NCBI GenBank assembly: GCA_029532415.1
Contig: JAQOTA010000068.1
Span: 124,001 to 188,000 of the forward strand
DNA length: 64,000 bases
Origin: Marasmius tenuissimus
Taxonomy: Eukaryota; Basidiomycota; Agaricomycetes; Agaricales; Marasmiaceae
Reading direction: 5' to 3'
The position numbers were made by a program, and so were the translations under genes. Positions 45,804-58,178 of the stretch are shown here, in pieces. The notes beneath the pieces are model-generated. The model did not search any database and had not been told where the DNA came from. It was given only the letters and a program-made list of their open reading frames with translations. How positions within the stretch are numbered: position 1 is the first letter of the stretch; each line of letters starts with the position of its first letter.

Positions 45804-48800
45804 CTATGATGTATCTGGCGAAGCCCCGTCCTGTCGGCTTTTACCCGCTGTAGGAGAAGGGAGATCATCAACGCTCTTTGTGACAGTACCGTCTGCTTTG
45901 TAGGTGTTCTCCGAGGCTGTAGGAGTTCCTTCGGGAACAGTTTCCGGAGCTTGATCATCTTCAACGACCTTTTTCTCCTCCTCCCGAGAGCTAGGCGCAG
46001 TGAAGAATCCCTCGGCCGTAATGCCCACCGCTTCGACGGACGCTCCAATACTCTTCTTTGTCGTACCACGTAGTGTGTTCCTGCCTACCACAATTGACCC
46101 GCCTCCTCCTTTCCCTATCGTACTTATCGTGCCCCCAAATCGACCTGTACCGCCGTTCTCAACAGAATATACCGACCGCGCCTTGGGGGCAAACCCGGAT
46201 GAAGAGTGCGAATGAATGGAAGAAGGGGTGCTAGAGACTTTGCTCGGTATCGGCGAGCTTGTGGATGAGGAAGGCCCAACCTGGGCGTGATGGAACGCAG
46301 ACGGCGGGTTAAACGACGATATCGGCGCCCTCTTTCGCTTGTACGTCGCATAATTAGACCCAATCGTAGAATATCTCTGCCCGTGACCTTGAGTCCCGTG
46401 TGTAGGCGTAGGTGTATGTGGTGTAGTCGGAGAGGTAGGTGATAGCGACGGACCGGAACCGGAACCTGATGCCTGCTGTTGCTGTAAGAGCTGTTGCTGA
46501 TGGTGCAAGAACATCTGATGCCGTGGGCTAGGCGGACCAATGGGCATAACCAGCATCGCATCGTCGATCTCCTCATCATCTGTGGTCCCAGTAGTTCCCG
46601 TCGTTCCTATGCTCCGGGTACTATGCGTGCTCCGGTGACTAAAATTGCTCCGATGACTCTTCAATCCACTGCTCTGCCTCCTATGATGTTGTTCTTGAAT
46701 CTTCGCAAATAAAACCTCATCCGTATCGAAATCATCGATTCCATTCCCGTTCGCCGTCGATGACCCGGACCCAGAAGGAACACTAAACGAAAGTCGATTT
46801 GCAGCCTTATTGAACGCTCTCCCCACCGTTCCACTCCCGCTCACACCTCTGGAACCCCCACGACCGAACCTGAACCCATCCAAATCCACCCTTCCTTGCG
46901 TGCCAAACCCATTTTCGTGTCCATTCCCCGGGCCACTTTCATGATCACCATCCTCACTCTCACTCAATTCCATGTCCATTCCGAACCCAAACCCTCTTCC
47001 AATTGGCTCTTTCCCGTTGGCACCATCACTGACAAACTGGCCTTCCTCCGGAATCGGGTGGATAGAAGGAAAAGGCGAGACTGCCTCGGTAGGATCCCAA
47101 ACTTCGTCAAACACCTCGTAGAATCGCTCGATGCACAACTTGATGATTGAACCAAGAGCCGTATTAGTATTCGCCGGTGGTGGCGACGTAGCAGAGTTGG
47201 GTGGAGCCGTAGGTGAACGTGGGGGTGTCGCATTTGGTGTGCTTGCAATTACAGAGACGCGCGGTGTGGTAGGAGTGTTTGGTTGTGGAGGAGAGGTGCC
47301 GAGGGAGGGAGTGGTGGCACCACTTGCCGACCGAGGCATCTGTGGTCTGAGAGAAGACGACGTGACGGGAGACGTGCCTGGGGGCCCGCCTTGAATGGCA
47401 CATATTAATACGTCCCTGATTGGGTTACTGCCTTTCACGAGGTTGGGTGTGATGACGACAGCGAGGTTATACGCGTCCATCCGGTTGGAAGATGAGTAGA
47501 GTGATGTTTCATGCAAAATTTCTAGGGAGGGATTAACTATGGGTGAGAGGACAACGGAAATAATACTCACGCAGAACGACGCTCAGCAGAATATATACGC
47601 AGGGTTTGAGTTCCTTCAACAACACCTCCCTCACGTAGGTCACCGGGTCACCTTCGTCAACGTCCCCTGTATCTCCCAAGCCGTTAGCCTTCGTCGGTGG
47701 TGGACACCTCCGGATGACGGGGTAGAGTGATTCCGGAAATATAGGTTCAGGAAGATCTCTGAGATACTTCTTCAGCAGTACAGCAGCGAGATGTGGATCG
47801 TTGAAGGTATCGAGAGAGACCACATTGCCTACAACCCGTTTCAGTAACCGAAAGGCTACGAAAAGGGGCGAAAATGCCCTCCTGAAGCTCGATAAAGCTC
47901 ACCTCGATCATAAGCCTCCATAACGCTCTTCAGCATTGCACTGCTCGGACTTCTTCTGAAGATTCCCTCCTCATGTATACCCCCGCTTTCCCGAATGTAC
48001 GTCACAACGTCCTTCACAACTCGTGGTACTCCCCCTTTCTCTCCTTCAAAGCCCATCAAATCCTCCAGTGGTACACCGAATAGTTGCGTTGGAGTTGACG
48101 TTCCATGCGGGGCGTTAGACGAAAAAGTATGTTGGCTTGGCAATGTGATCGTACTCTCATGGCGGAGATTCTCAGTGTAGGCAGCGGGAGGTATGTCAAT
48201 CTGGGTGATGGGGATGTGATAGGCGAGTTCGGAAAGTGTGGATACGTAGGTGAGTTTGCGGAAGAATTTTGGGGAAATGACTGCTCCAGCAAGCGAGAAA
48301 AGCACTAAAACCAAGTGTCAAATGGGTGGAGTTAGCTCTGGGACCGGGTACAACGAGGTTGAAGACGATGCTCTCGAGCAAAATCTTACTTTTCGAGAAG
48401 AAGGTTGAATGTACCACGTACTGCGGTTCGCGAAAACATGCATGTTAGTAGTTAAACTGTGACTCGCAAACATTTGACTACGCACCAGCCGCTTTAGATT
48501 CTTCCTGTACTTCCTGCTCAAGCTTCTGTACGCCTTCCAAACCCAGTTCCAGCCAGGTGTGTGTTTGACTCCCGCAACGAAGAAGATGACTGTGTAGTCT
48601 GATTCAACTATCAACATAAAAAGAAAAGTCGAGGTTTCGGTGAGTCTTTGCAACCACGATAAAATGGATAGAAGGCCATGTACCATACAGATCCAGATAC
48701 GAGAGAACCCGTCTATAGTAGAATGAAGAAAGTCAGTAAAGAATAGGAGTAAAAAGGAAGTAGTAACGTACTCGAGCAATATGTCATAGTCCACCTCTGA

Positions 48801-49334
48801 TGGATTCGGTAGTGCAGATGCATTCACAACGACCCTACAATCGTTCGAATCAGAGTCCTTTTCAGCCTTTGGAACAGAGATTTGACATACATCGGACGCG
48901 TCCTATGGAAGTACAAAGTCAGTTATCGACAAGAAGAAGTGAATAATAGAGCGTATCAGCACGCACTCATAGTCAACGCCAGCTTGAAATATGAGCTTGC
49001 CCATGATTTCCTGCACCATTTCCAATTCCATGACTCCCTCAAAGCCGCCTGTGGGGATTTGCATTGGCGGTGGTGCCTGTGACATTGGACGACGACCCCA
49101 TGTCCCCATTCCTCCAATTCCACCAAAGAACGAAGACTTCAACGGGCTTTTCATGGACCTAATAGTGAATTGCGACGAAGTGGACGACGGCGAAGACGGT
49201 TGCTCATAATTTGAATATGTCTGTGAGGACGAGGAGGAAGTCGAAGAGTTTGAAGATGAAGATGAAGGTAGTGAGGGAGAAACAGCCAGTGCTTCTAGTC
49301 GTTGCTTGAGAGAAATGCCATTATAAGGAGGCAT
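45804..49334 (-). CDS. CRAL-TRIO (Sec14)-like and RhoGAP domain protein
   Basis: Start ATG 49334 gives MPPYNGISLKQRLEALAVSP and a Ser-rich stretch. A Sec14/CRAL-TRIO-like part follows: VVNASALPNPSEVDYDILLE, ESDYTVIFFVAGVKHTPGWN, WVWKAYRSLSRKYRKNLKRL and a segment ending ISPKFFRKLTYVSTLSELAY. Then comes RhoGAP: FGVPLEDLMGFEGEKGGVPR, GGIHEEGIFRRSPSSAMLKS (Arg finger in GIFRRS), DPHLAAVLLKKYLRDLPEPI, and NRMDAYNLAVVITPNLVKGS. The last 500 residues are Ser/Gly/Pro/Gln-rich and look disordered. The combination resembles animal ARHGAP1/p50RhoGAP and yeast Ecm25. It should stimulate GTP hydrolysis by Rho-type GTPases at membranes. About 1,050 residues in many exons; small exon borders are approximate. 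Confidence 0.83.
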
Positions 49335-50487
49335 GACTTGCACTTGCTTGTCGTCGACGTCGTGAGGGGCGTCCTTGAAACGGTGGTGGTCGACGGCAAA
49401 TACAGCGGCAAAGGGCGTCTCGTAAACGGCGACAAAATGATGTCAACCTAAACAAGAAACGAACCCTAACCCTGATCCGAACCTTCCGGCGCCACTTCAA
49501 CTTCATCGTCAATGCAGGCAGCATGCTGAAGCGATAACTTTCAGCAGGACAAACGGCTCAAAGGACCGAAGACTTGGAGAACGTCCTCATTGAATAGAGC
49601 AAACAGTGCTGTGTACGAGCTATATACAGTACATCACCTCTGATTGAAGAAGTCAGTCTCAGCTACTACCGCCGGGTGCACTTCGGGACCCGAATGAAGG
49701 ATCAGATTGTTTTTCCAGATATCCAAGTAGTGCCTTGGTGCACAGACATCTGATCCTCTTCCATGACCTATCGCTTCGTTAAACTGAGAAGAATGCTTCT
49801 CGTCCTCTTCGAAGAACAACCGATTAGCACGTTGAGGACGGTTGGAGAATATCTTCAATTTTTCGGAGTCCTGAGACGAGTCGTTGGACTTCAATGTTGA
49901 GCTTAACAATAATTGAGCTGGCAACACAGTAGTCAGTTTGAGAGCGTGAGCGGGTGACTTCGACTGAGGATTGACCTTGCCAGAAATTAGAATTGTCTGG
50001 ACACACACGGTTCTCGCGCCACCCGGTTGTTCGGAAGTTCGGGAGTTAGCAAGCAAACGAAGTTACTGAATACTTGAGTACTGAAATACCAGAAAGGAAG
50101 TCTCCATGGTTCTTGAAAGCGTCACGGTCAATAATTCTGGTATCCTGCTTGCCGCCATTGGATCATACCGTGTTACGTGCACGAACGTCAAAGGAAATCA
50201 TTGCAAGAATATCAAACCAGGCTCAGGCTACTGCAAACTAAGCCTCTTGAATGTGGCATAGAGTAGCGCTGGCCCGCCGGGATCACCTGATAGTTCCTTT
50301 CGTACATTTGTGAGCATAGCGAATACAAAGTACAGTACAGCATGTGAATAGGGTGTGATCTATGATACAGCTTGAGCAAGGATGGACTCCAGAGAATGAG
50401 AAATTGAAAGAATGATGCAAGTAGGTGTGAGTATATGTAGTTAAATGCATGAGATGGGTAGCAGACGATACGACGTCGTCTGAGTTC
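49335..50487. other. Intergenic with one unproven minus frame
   Basis: A minus frame at 49634-50056 (140 codons, including RANRLFFEEDEKHSSQFNEA) contains no Met at all and would need an upstream exon. An ATG-led frame METSFLVFQYSSIQ lies just upstream at about 50110 but ends in a stop. It may be a decayed or unspliced gene. A ccctaaccctg string near 49463 is too short to count as telomeric repeat. Confidence 0.3.
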
Positions 50488-52800
50488 TCAATCCACAACT
50501 ACCAGCCCGTCAAAACACTCTTTCATAACGGCCTTTTTCATCACGTTGATCGGATTGAACACCTCCTTTACCTTCTCTTTTTGGCCCAGCGCATCGCCCT
50601 CAGCATCCACCCCTTCTCCCATAAATACCTTTAACAGATTGGGTGAAGATCCATTCATCATTGCCACTCCCTCCCTCTCTCCATCAACCTCTACCGTCCC
50701 ATAACTCGCTAAATCCCAATAGATGATCTCGGGTATATCGTATTCAGCGCGCTCATAGTGCGCCTTTACGACATCATGATTCGTCTTCCACTCGTCCGCC
50801 TGATTGACTTCAGCCCAACTCTGCGATCTAGACACCTCGTGAGACAGTGTCCTCGCTTCATCGAATTGCATATCCGAGAAAACAAACAGCCGCTTCACCA
50901 TCTGGTCCCTCGGAACCTTGTGCTTCACCGCAAGCGGTAAAATCAACCCCAAAAAGACCTTCTCAAAATCCGTGTTACACCCCCAATCATTTACAGCTGA
51001 CATTGCCGAAAAAGTGTCATACAGCCCTTTTCCCTTCTGAACCTTGACAAATCTCGGGTTCTCCGAGAACGTGATGAATCCTCGGTCGAACGGCGGCTTG
51101 GCCAGTCGCGTCAGGATCAATGAAAGTGCCAGTGCAGTCACCAAGGGGCCTCGCCCATCGTGAAGGTACCCCATCGAACCAGAGACATCACAGATGGCCA
51201 TCGAATTCTCCAACGACCCGGACTCCCGTAATCGCTCGACCATAGCCTCCCATTGGGCCTCAACAACACGGAGTTGAGTAGGCGCAATCTGAGCACGGAT
51301 CTGTCTGAGTTTAGCCTCCAACTGCGTCTTTCCCGGGGCCGCTTCTGTTTGCTGGATCGCCCAACCCAGTTTAATAGCCGAGCGAGCGAGTTCGTCCGGA
51401 AGGAGAGTCGCACCGCTAATTTGTTTCTTCCCGGGCTCGACGTCGAGCAGGTACTTCTCAAAACCGTCGGAATCGTGTCGGAAAAAGTGTGCCATGTTGC
51501 GGTTCATACATCGGGAGGGAACGCGATGGTACCGAATTGATGTCCATTGGTTGGACGACATGAGCGGTTCTGTGACGTGAGTGATTTCTCTGAGACGTCG
51601 GAGAATCCAGCGGGAGAAGTAGGAGCGAAGAATAGTCAGGCCTGGCCGGTCGGTCGAGAGGGTAGATGCGGAAGAGCTCTCGAGAGCGCTGGGGAATGTG
51701 AAAGAGGGTATTTCGCTCCGACGGTGATGCACGAGTAGAGCAATAGCCGAATTGATGTTGGTGTGCTTGTCGTGAGAGGCTCCTGGACTAGGTGCCCATT
51801 TCCCCACCAAGGAAATCTGGTGGACAAGCTCGCGTATCCGCTCGGGTGTCAGATCTGAACCTTTGATCTCTTCGAAGACACGGAGGTCTTCGAGTAGCTT
51901 CTCCGAGAGCAAGCGAGCTACGGCTACGTAGAGAGCACGGAACTTCTTGTCTCCGAGTTTCCTGTTAAGGTTCTCGTATCGTATCTCTGCCATGCGAGCC
52001 CGATAATTGGACGCTTCAACGGGATCAAGTGTCTCCCGGCCAGCTTTAACAAGATTTGCACCTTTTCGTGGCGCGCGTAACGGATAGAGGAAAGTTGGCC
52101 TGTACTCAGGGAATCCGTCTGTTGCAGCAAGCCCCAGTATGTTCAAAAGGTCCTTCCAGTATCCATGAGACCTTCTGAGTTCTGGCCGTGTTTTGCTGGG
52201 ACATACGCCTGCCACGAGCATATGCAAATTGAGAATTGCGGTTCGAGGATGATGTTCGTATAACCAGCCAAACGCTCTACATAGCACGGCGATAGACACT
52301 GGTGAGTATTTCGATGACCTTGAGTAGAAACGGTCTTGAATTACCTGTAAAAAGCATTTCGCTCTGACTTCCCCTCATGGATACTCCTGAGTTGCCAGAT
52401 CAACCGTAATGTTAATCCAGCATCTTCCTTCCACGCTTTGGTCAATGAACCTTCCAATTCTTTGTTACAACAATACTTGTTGAGGGCATTGAATGCATCC
52501 AAAGTCGGCGAGAGCGTGCTACTGAACGCCGGAGCCAGGTTTTGAGTGAATGTCCAGTGAGTTGTTGTCTCCAGAGCATCCACCATCGCGTTTCTCGAGC
52601 CATTGCCGTCGCTGCTGCTGGTAGACGAAAGATGTACCTTTGGCTCGAGAATGCTGGGATTCGGAGGCAAAAGAGTGTCAAGGAAATTGGGATCATAGAG
52701 CTCTGGGATGTGAGGGAGTGTGTATTTTTGAGACGAGGTGATCGGTGAATTTGACGTCGATCAGTAGCTGGCTCGACATCGGAGGTCAAAAGAGCGTGGA
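50488..52800 (-). CDS. DUF2828 protein with vWA/MIDAS-like region
   Basis: The large final exon (52299-50488, about 603 codons) is preceded by QLYDPNFLDTLLPPNPSILE and FTQNLAPAFSSTLSPTLDAF in an exon ending FYR near 52341, joined across a short intron to VSIAVLCRAFGWLYEHHPRT. The C-terminal part carries the MIDAS-like metal site of von Willebrand A folds: AICDVSGSMGYLHDG (D-x-S-x-S), GCNTDFEKVFLGLI (Thr), and LFVFSDMQFDEARTLSHEV (Asp). This layout is that of DUF2828, related to TROVE/Ro60, which in other organisms binds structured RNA. The function in fungi is not known. The first exon is uncertain: an in-frame TTG but no ATG is seen, so an upstream exon before about 52800 is likely. Confidence 0.8.
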
Positions 52801-53138
52801 GACGGAACTGTCAGGGCCCGAAGGCAAAGAGACCTCAGCATCCTGAGAGTGCTCAACAGCTCGGTTAATGGTGGTTGAACATGAGAGACGGTGGATGATG
52901 ATGCAGGTGAGAACCCAACGACGGGGTTGGCGGGACCGATAATACTGAATTGAATTCGGTACACACGGACCCACATCTGACCCACACTGACTCGAGCAAG
53001 ACGGGATAGTGCGGATTGCTATGCATAGCCTCATACAATCGTGCGATTTGGTGTGAGACCTGGAACCTGGATTCTGTGGGTGGTACAATCTGTGTTGAAC
53101 AGGTATAAAAATACATAAGTGTAGGAGTAAACTAGAAT

Positions 53139-54752
53139 TCAGGCCACCAGATCTCCATCTCCAAGAACGTTGATCATCATCCCTTCCTCATCAACCCTCT
53201 TCAGAGGCTCGTAGATTGTCCTGTCGTGCTTCTTACCCACGACAAAGAGCATAACCGTCCTCAGGCGCTCCATATGGTAGGAGCACAAATCTCCGTTCGG
53301 TCGATCCCAACGCGACATAACGACCTCAATAAACGCGTCGTCAGCATCAAAATGAGATAGGGCAACGAGTCGGAGGCTTTGAGCTTCGGGAGGATAGGCT
53401 GTTGAGTGGAGAACGCGTCGGCTACAAGCGTCGTCGCCTCAAGTCGTCTTAGGAGCGACTTGGTAATTGTCTTGTAAGGTTTGGGTGGGAGACGCTTGAT
53501 ACTCCGAGGATCACCATTGGGACACCAGACCTCGCGAAGGTCGAGGGTCTCAAGTAGGGGCGTGATTCAGCATCTCTACAACCTCCTTCTCATGAAGAGG
53601 AATTCCTCCCAACGAGAGCGATGTTAGATTGCATCCCGAGCGTTTGAATAGGCTCCCAAGTATACTACGAGGCCATTGCCCTCTGAAGAATGGTCCTGTC
53701 GAGTCCCTCATCCTCCAGTCTTCCTGTTCTGAGGTCCCCGTGAAACAAATCCGAAGGTTTGTGAGGGAGGGAAGCGTCAACCCCCGGCATAGGTCGGATA
53801 GTAACGCGTAAAAACCTTCGTAATTCCATAGTTCGATCGAGAAGGACGCAAGTTTAGATACAACGCACTCCAAAGGGTCGTCTGAGGACTTGTATGGGTC
53901 TCCTTCCGCTAAGGCTGGGCCAAAGTAGGCGAGTGATCGTAGCGCCGTGCATAAACGCACGGATTCGAAAAAGGCGAAAAGTGTCGAAGTCCCATCATGC
54001 TCCATTTCAAGATGGCGGAGAGTATTCGCGGGTAGGAATGTCATATCTTCCAGAGTGCCAAAATCCCAGAAGGAGTACTTAACCTCACGCAGCCGTGGAA
54101 CGTGGGTAAGGTACCTTTCCAGTACGGACACTGCCATGGTCCCTTCGCAAACAACTGACTCCAAGAGTGGCGTGTCACCGAATGTCTCCATGAGCTCGGG
54201 AGTCGAGATCATCCCAATCAAATCGAGTGTTTGCCATCGTGAAGACGTACTCTTCAAGAGCTGTAGCAAGTCGTAGCTGGCCGGATCCTCAACATCTCCG
54301 CCCTCCAGTCTGATCGATAAAGGATGTTTGCGAGAGCGTGACAATGCGAGGCGCACTGGTTCAATGGCCATTTCCCTTAATGGGATGCACATGTCGGCCC
54401 ACAGCTCCGGTGACTGCAAGGCAATATCCCTCCATCGAGCACAAACGCTGCTGATGCTAAACGCAGCAGACGTCCACCCGCGATTCCATTCCCGAAATGT
54501 GCTGCAGCCTGAAGCAAACCCGAATATACGACGTAAAACTTCTGGTGGTAGCTTTCGAATTGGGGCATGAAGAGACCGATATCGAGCGATGTCCCGCCTG
54601 AACGCTGCCTGTCTGGCACGGAGTTGCTGAATCTGAGTTTCGTAGAGTTTGATGTCGTACTGAGCATCATGAATGAATTGGGAAGCTTCCTGGGGTGAGA
54701 TGCGAGTATAATTGCCGCTCCTCAATGTCTTTAGCAGCTCCTCTGGGCTCAT
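53139..54752 (-). pseudogene. F-box/LRR-like paralog 3, frameshifted
   Basis: From the ATG at 54752 (MSPEELLKTLRSG) the frame runs through IHDAQYDIKLYETQIQQLR, the F-box IRKLPPEVLRRIFGFASGC, and SAAFSISSVCARWRDIAL, then LRR-like repeats to a stop at 53550 after MLNHAPT. Homology continues in another frame: LETLDLREVW, KTITKSLLRRLEATTLVADA, FSTQQPILPKLKA, and after a second frame change SHFDADDAFIEVVMSRWDRP, MERLRTVMLFVVGKKHD and EEGMMINVLGDGDLVA with a stop at 53139. At least two small indels therefore break it. Unlike paralogs 1 and 2 the F-box region is intact here. An ORF extends upstream to 54935, but only with GTG. Confidence 0.68.
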
Positions 54753-55191
54753 TGGCGGATTGAAGACACTCGTGTCCTTCTTGGAGAGGAAGAAATCGTT
54801 GATGCTGAACCTGTGCAGGTACGACAGACTTTTTTCAGCGAAAATCAGACAAAGGAACTTGGAGCGCACATATTTCCCTAGGCGCCTCGAGAATGAGTTA
54901 GCTCTCCGATGAGTACGTCGTTGCCGCACTATCACTCGAATGATAGCGATCTTGTTGGAGACGACCTGAATATCAGAGCAGACAGCGGAAAAATGTCTTT
55001 ATACTGATCATATCTGCTGAATGACTGTTTCGCACCTGAATGGCGTTTTTGAGCTATTTACCGCTGAACGTCAAAACGTCAACGAGAAGTTGGATTTGAT
55101 ATCGAATTTGTTCAAGTCTCCAACGTCAACTAGCTGGCGACGCGGAAGGTTGACAGGCTGAGGCAAGTTGAGCTGGGATGGCTGTGCAACC

Positions 55192-55847
55192 TTCTCTAGC
55201 CTTTCTTTTTTTTTTTTTTTTTTTTGGTTAGAATTATTCTGGTCATAGCCAGCGCGACCTATCTACGACAGAACCGCGGGATGTGTCTACACTATCCTAT
55301 TAACCGGTGCTCGATCGCATTCCGTCGGGGGAGGCTACACCTAAAGAACCCCCTCATCAATCCTCCGTACAAACCGTCGCCCCTGCCCGAAACCAGGACC
55401 CTCGTTTGACCAAGTAGCATGAGCGCTAAAGCTTCCAGCTGTCAGTTGCCTGCATAGTTGGTGTGCTACTGGCCTCACTGGCGGGCGCGTCCCTTGACCC
55501 TCCGGATCTCAGAGGAGTTCCACCCCATTCTCCGGGTACGAGCCATGGTGTTCCACCTAATGCATAAGAGGACTGGAAGTAGAAAGTTGCAAATGAGTGA
55601 CCCTGCCTTCCACTATGCAGATCAGACCCCAGCCCCCATCCCTACCCCTATACCCCCCCCCCCCCGTTTTCGGCAGCAGCCTCCCCGCATCTATTCCAGC
55701 AATCACGTCCGTCCCATATCCTGGGCAATCGACTGAGCCAACTGTCTCCCCAATAGGTGAGGTTCGTGCGGGGACGCAGCCCCCTAGATCGGGTGTTGGC
55801 CACCCTTCCTAATTGGGTCCCCCATGTTCAAGTTCTCTAGCCTTTCT
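55192..55847 (-). mobile_element. SINE-like retroposed insertion with 15-base target duplication
   Basis: The 15-mer TTCTCTAGCCTTTCT occurs at 55192-55206 and again, identical, at 55833-55847. A run of 20 T (55206-55225) begins at the end of the first copy. Read on the minus strand, the insert ends with a poly-A tail next to a target duplication, the hallmark of LINE-driven retroposition. The body is about 610 bases. A TGGCTCAGTCG string (reverse strand, about 55735) resembles an RNA polymerase III A box, but no clear B box was found, so SINE or truncated LINE cannot be decided. No coding frame is conserved. Confidence 0.7.
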
Positions 55848-56729
55848 CTCACCGCCCTCACGGCTCAGCGATGCGTTTCTTCGATAGTTATAAAAAATGA
55901 AGCTGGAGGTCTAATGATCAGATTGATGTTATCTTGGAGAAATTCCATCAACGAAAACGCTACGAGTCGCAGCTCCCATTGGGGACCAGATATCTGGACT
56001 AGGCAGTTCCATCAAAGGTTCACGCCCAAATATCAATCAAACTCCACGGCAAAGTAACATATCATGGTGTACAAGAGAACAAGATGGTTGAAAATTCACT
56101 CGTCGTACTCCATGAAGCCCCAGAACAAAGTCGACGGTCGTTCAAATCCAATTAGTACCGGACAGGGAATCCACTATCACTTCGCCGCAATTGTGTTCTT
56201 ATCGTAATTTTGTGAGGTCTCTCACCCACATTTCAATGGGCGGTACTTTCGCCCATAGTATGCACCAATGACTATGTAACACCGAGCCGCAAGTGAGTAC
56301 AACCACGATCCTGGACCCACATGGACCGTCAAGAATCCCTATGAGTATATGAGTGGTGCGTGATCGATCATATTTCGAGCTGAGTGATAGAAAGCCTGCC
56401 AAGCCTCAAGATGTCGATAAACGGTCTGCGGCCAAGTCGGAAATTCCCCTGTCCCTCAACTCTAGATGTTCAACGGCACTGAAGTTGTTCTCTGCAGGTC
56501 TGAATTCAACCAATCAATCATATCAAGGAAATCAGACTCTATTCGATACATGAGAACAGTGAAGCTTGGGCGAGCCCAAATTACAAACGGAAGCCTATTG
56601 AAAAAAAAAAGATTCGGAGCACAGGCAGTAACGATACAGGGATCCAATCCGAGGCGATAATACAGATCCAGGAGGATGAGCAATATATAGGATATAAGTA
56701 GTCGATCGCGGTGGGTCCACCAACAGAAT
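55848..56729. other. Intergenic, no gene seen
   Basis: Short frames only. A run of ten or so A at about 56600-56610 has no flanking duplication that I can see. Confidence 0.4.
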
Positions 56730-58178
56730 CTACCAGTGGGCGTCATCGTTGACGGGTTTCAACTTGACGTAGCGTTTGTCCTTTACGGTCTGGCCCTCGG
56801 TTCCGAAGTACCTGGTGGTCATGTAGCTCCAGTGAAGGGATCTGGGGGGCAAAAGGCGTTCAAAACATCGAACTTCGATCGACGGGAGCGAACACTCACC
56901 CAACAATCCAATCTTGCAAGCCCTTAACATATTGCTGAACTTCGTCGTTGTTCACTGGCACCTCATTACCGTCCTCATCGTGCCACACCGTCGGAAGCTT
57001 CTTTCTGGCTTCGCTGAAGTTCTTGATCGCGTTTTCGCAGTGCTTGCCGACCGTGTCGACGGCGTCCTGCAGAGAGTAGCCGTGGCGCTTCATGTAGATA
57101 ACGATCATGTTGTGAGTATCGCCTCGGGCTTGTTCCACGTTGAACGAGAAGATGTCCTGGACACGAACGGTTAAACAAGTGTCAGACGAACAAAACGAAA
57201 GAAAAACTAACGTTGGACCAGGTGACAAGGTCGTTGGTATGCTCGTTGAGGGCTTTGATGACCGGGTGATAGGCAACGACGTCGGGTAGGTCAATTCCTA
57301 GAGCATACTCGATTAAGGCCCAGCATGGCTTGCAGCCTACATAGGTAATGCGTGAGTTTCACTGTGAAAGGGATGAAGAAGACAACGGTGTACCTGATGT
57401 ATCTCTCCTGACGTTGACATACTTTTTCAGCTTAGGGATCTTGCCCTTGTCGCGCCAAGTTGCCTGTTTATTGACGGCTTCAAAGAACAACTCGAAGGTC
57501 TCTTTGAAGCGAGCTTGAGCGCCTGGGCCGGCTTCCTGGATAGCCCTGCCCCAGAAGCTGAATGGAGAGGGTCAGTGTGGGGAACTGAGCGAATAACCAA
57601 TGGGCGACTCACTCTCTCGCCAGCTTCCCGGCATTGAGCTCCTCCTCAGGCTGCTTCTTCCCACGTACCGCGGTTGGACGATAGAACCCTGTGTACCACA
57701 ACGCGTTCATGACGGAGTCGGCGAGGTCGTCAGTTTCCTTGGTCATCATGCCATCGCTGATATTGTCCCTGCGATAAGTCGAAATTCATCAGAACAAATG
57801 AGATAAACTAGAGGCGAGACTACTCACAAATGGAACAAGTAATTCATGAAGTCGGAGACGACTCGCAAGCGATGATCCGCGGCGGTGTTGTAGCAGTAGG
57901 CAGTCAATTCGCCAGCTTGCAGACCAAAAAGAGCCTCGCGCCGCTTCTCGGTGAGGTTAGGGCAATTCTTGTTAAGCCAATTGACAGCCTGGGCAGCAAC
58001 ATCGTCCCCGTTCGGGTGATAGATGAGAGGGAAGGTGCAGTGAGAGGGTAGGTCGGGAAGGATGAAGTGATCAGGCGCCTCTCTGTGTGGAATATCCTCG
58101 GGAGCAACCTCAGGAGGGATTGGAAAGGGAGGATCGGGGTTCAGGGGGGGCGAACGCTCGTTGGTGATACTAGCCATT
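56730..58178 (-). CDS. Sesquiterpene synthase (terpene cyclase)
   Basis: Start ATG 58178: MASITNERSPPLNPDPPFPI, then FILPDLPSHCTFPLIYHPNG. Five or so exons join in phase. The metal-binding motif is split by an intron and reads LFHLDNISDGMMTKETDDLA (D-N-x-x-D, where many relatives have DDxxD or DExxD). ALWYTGFYRPT and FWGRAIQEAGPGAQARFKET follow, then NEHTNDLVTWSN, and the second motif DIFSFNVEQARGDTHNMIVI, which with the preceding Asn gives N-D-x-x-S-x-x-x-E (NSE triad). The C-terminus has SLHWSYMTTRYFG with the conserved late aromatic and Arg region, ending DDAHW. About 390 residues, usual for Agaricomycete class I cyclases that turn farnesyl diphosphate into sesquiterpene hydrocarbons. The product cannot be told. 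A DyP peroxidase gene lies 1.4 kb upstream on the same strand. Confidence 0.88.

Noticed and set aside
47131..47394. Plus-strand frame rich in Gly/Val
   Set aside because: It is the complement of the low-complexity tail of the RhoGAP gene.
49460..49475. ccctaaccctg telomere-like string
   Set aside because: Less than two telomeric units, and inside ordinary upstream sequence.
55650..55665. Poly-C tract in the SINE-like insert
   Set aside because: Part of the inserted body; no independent meaning seen.
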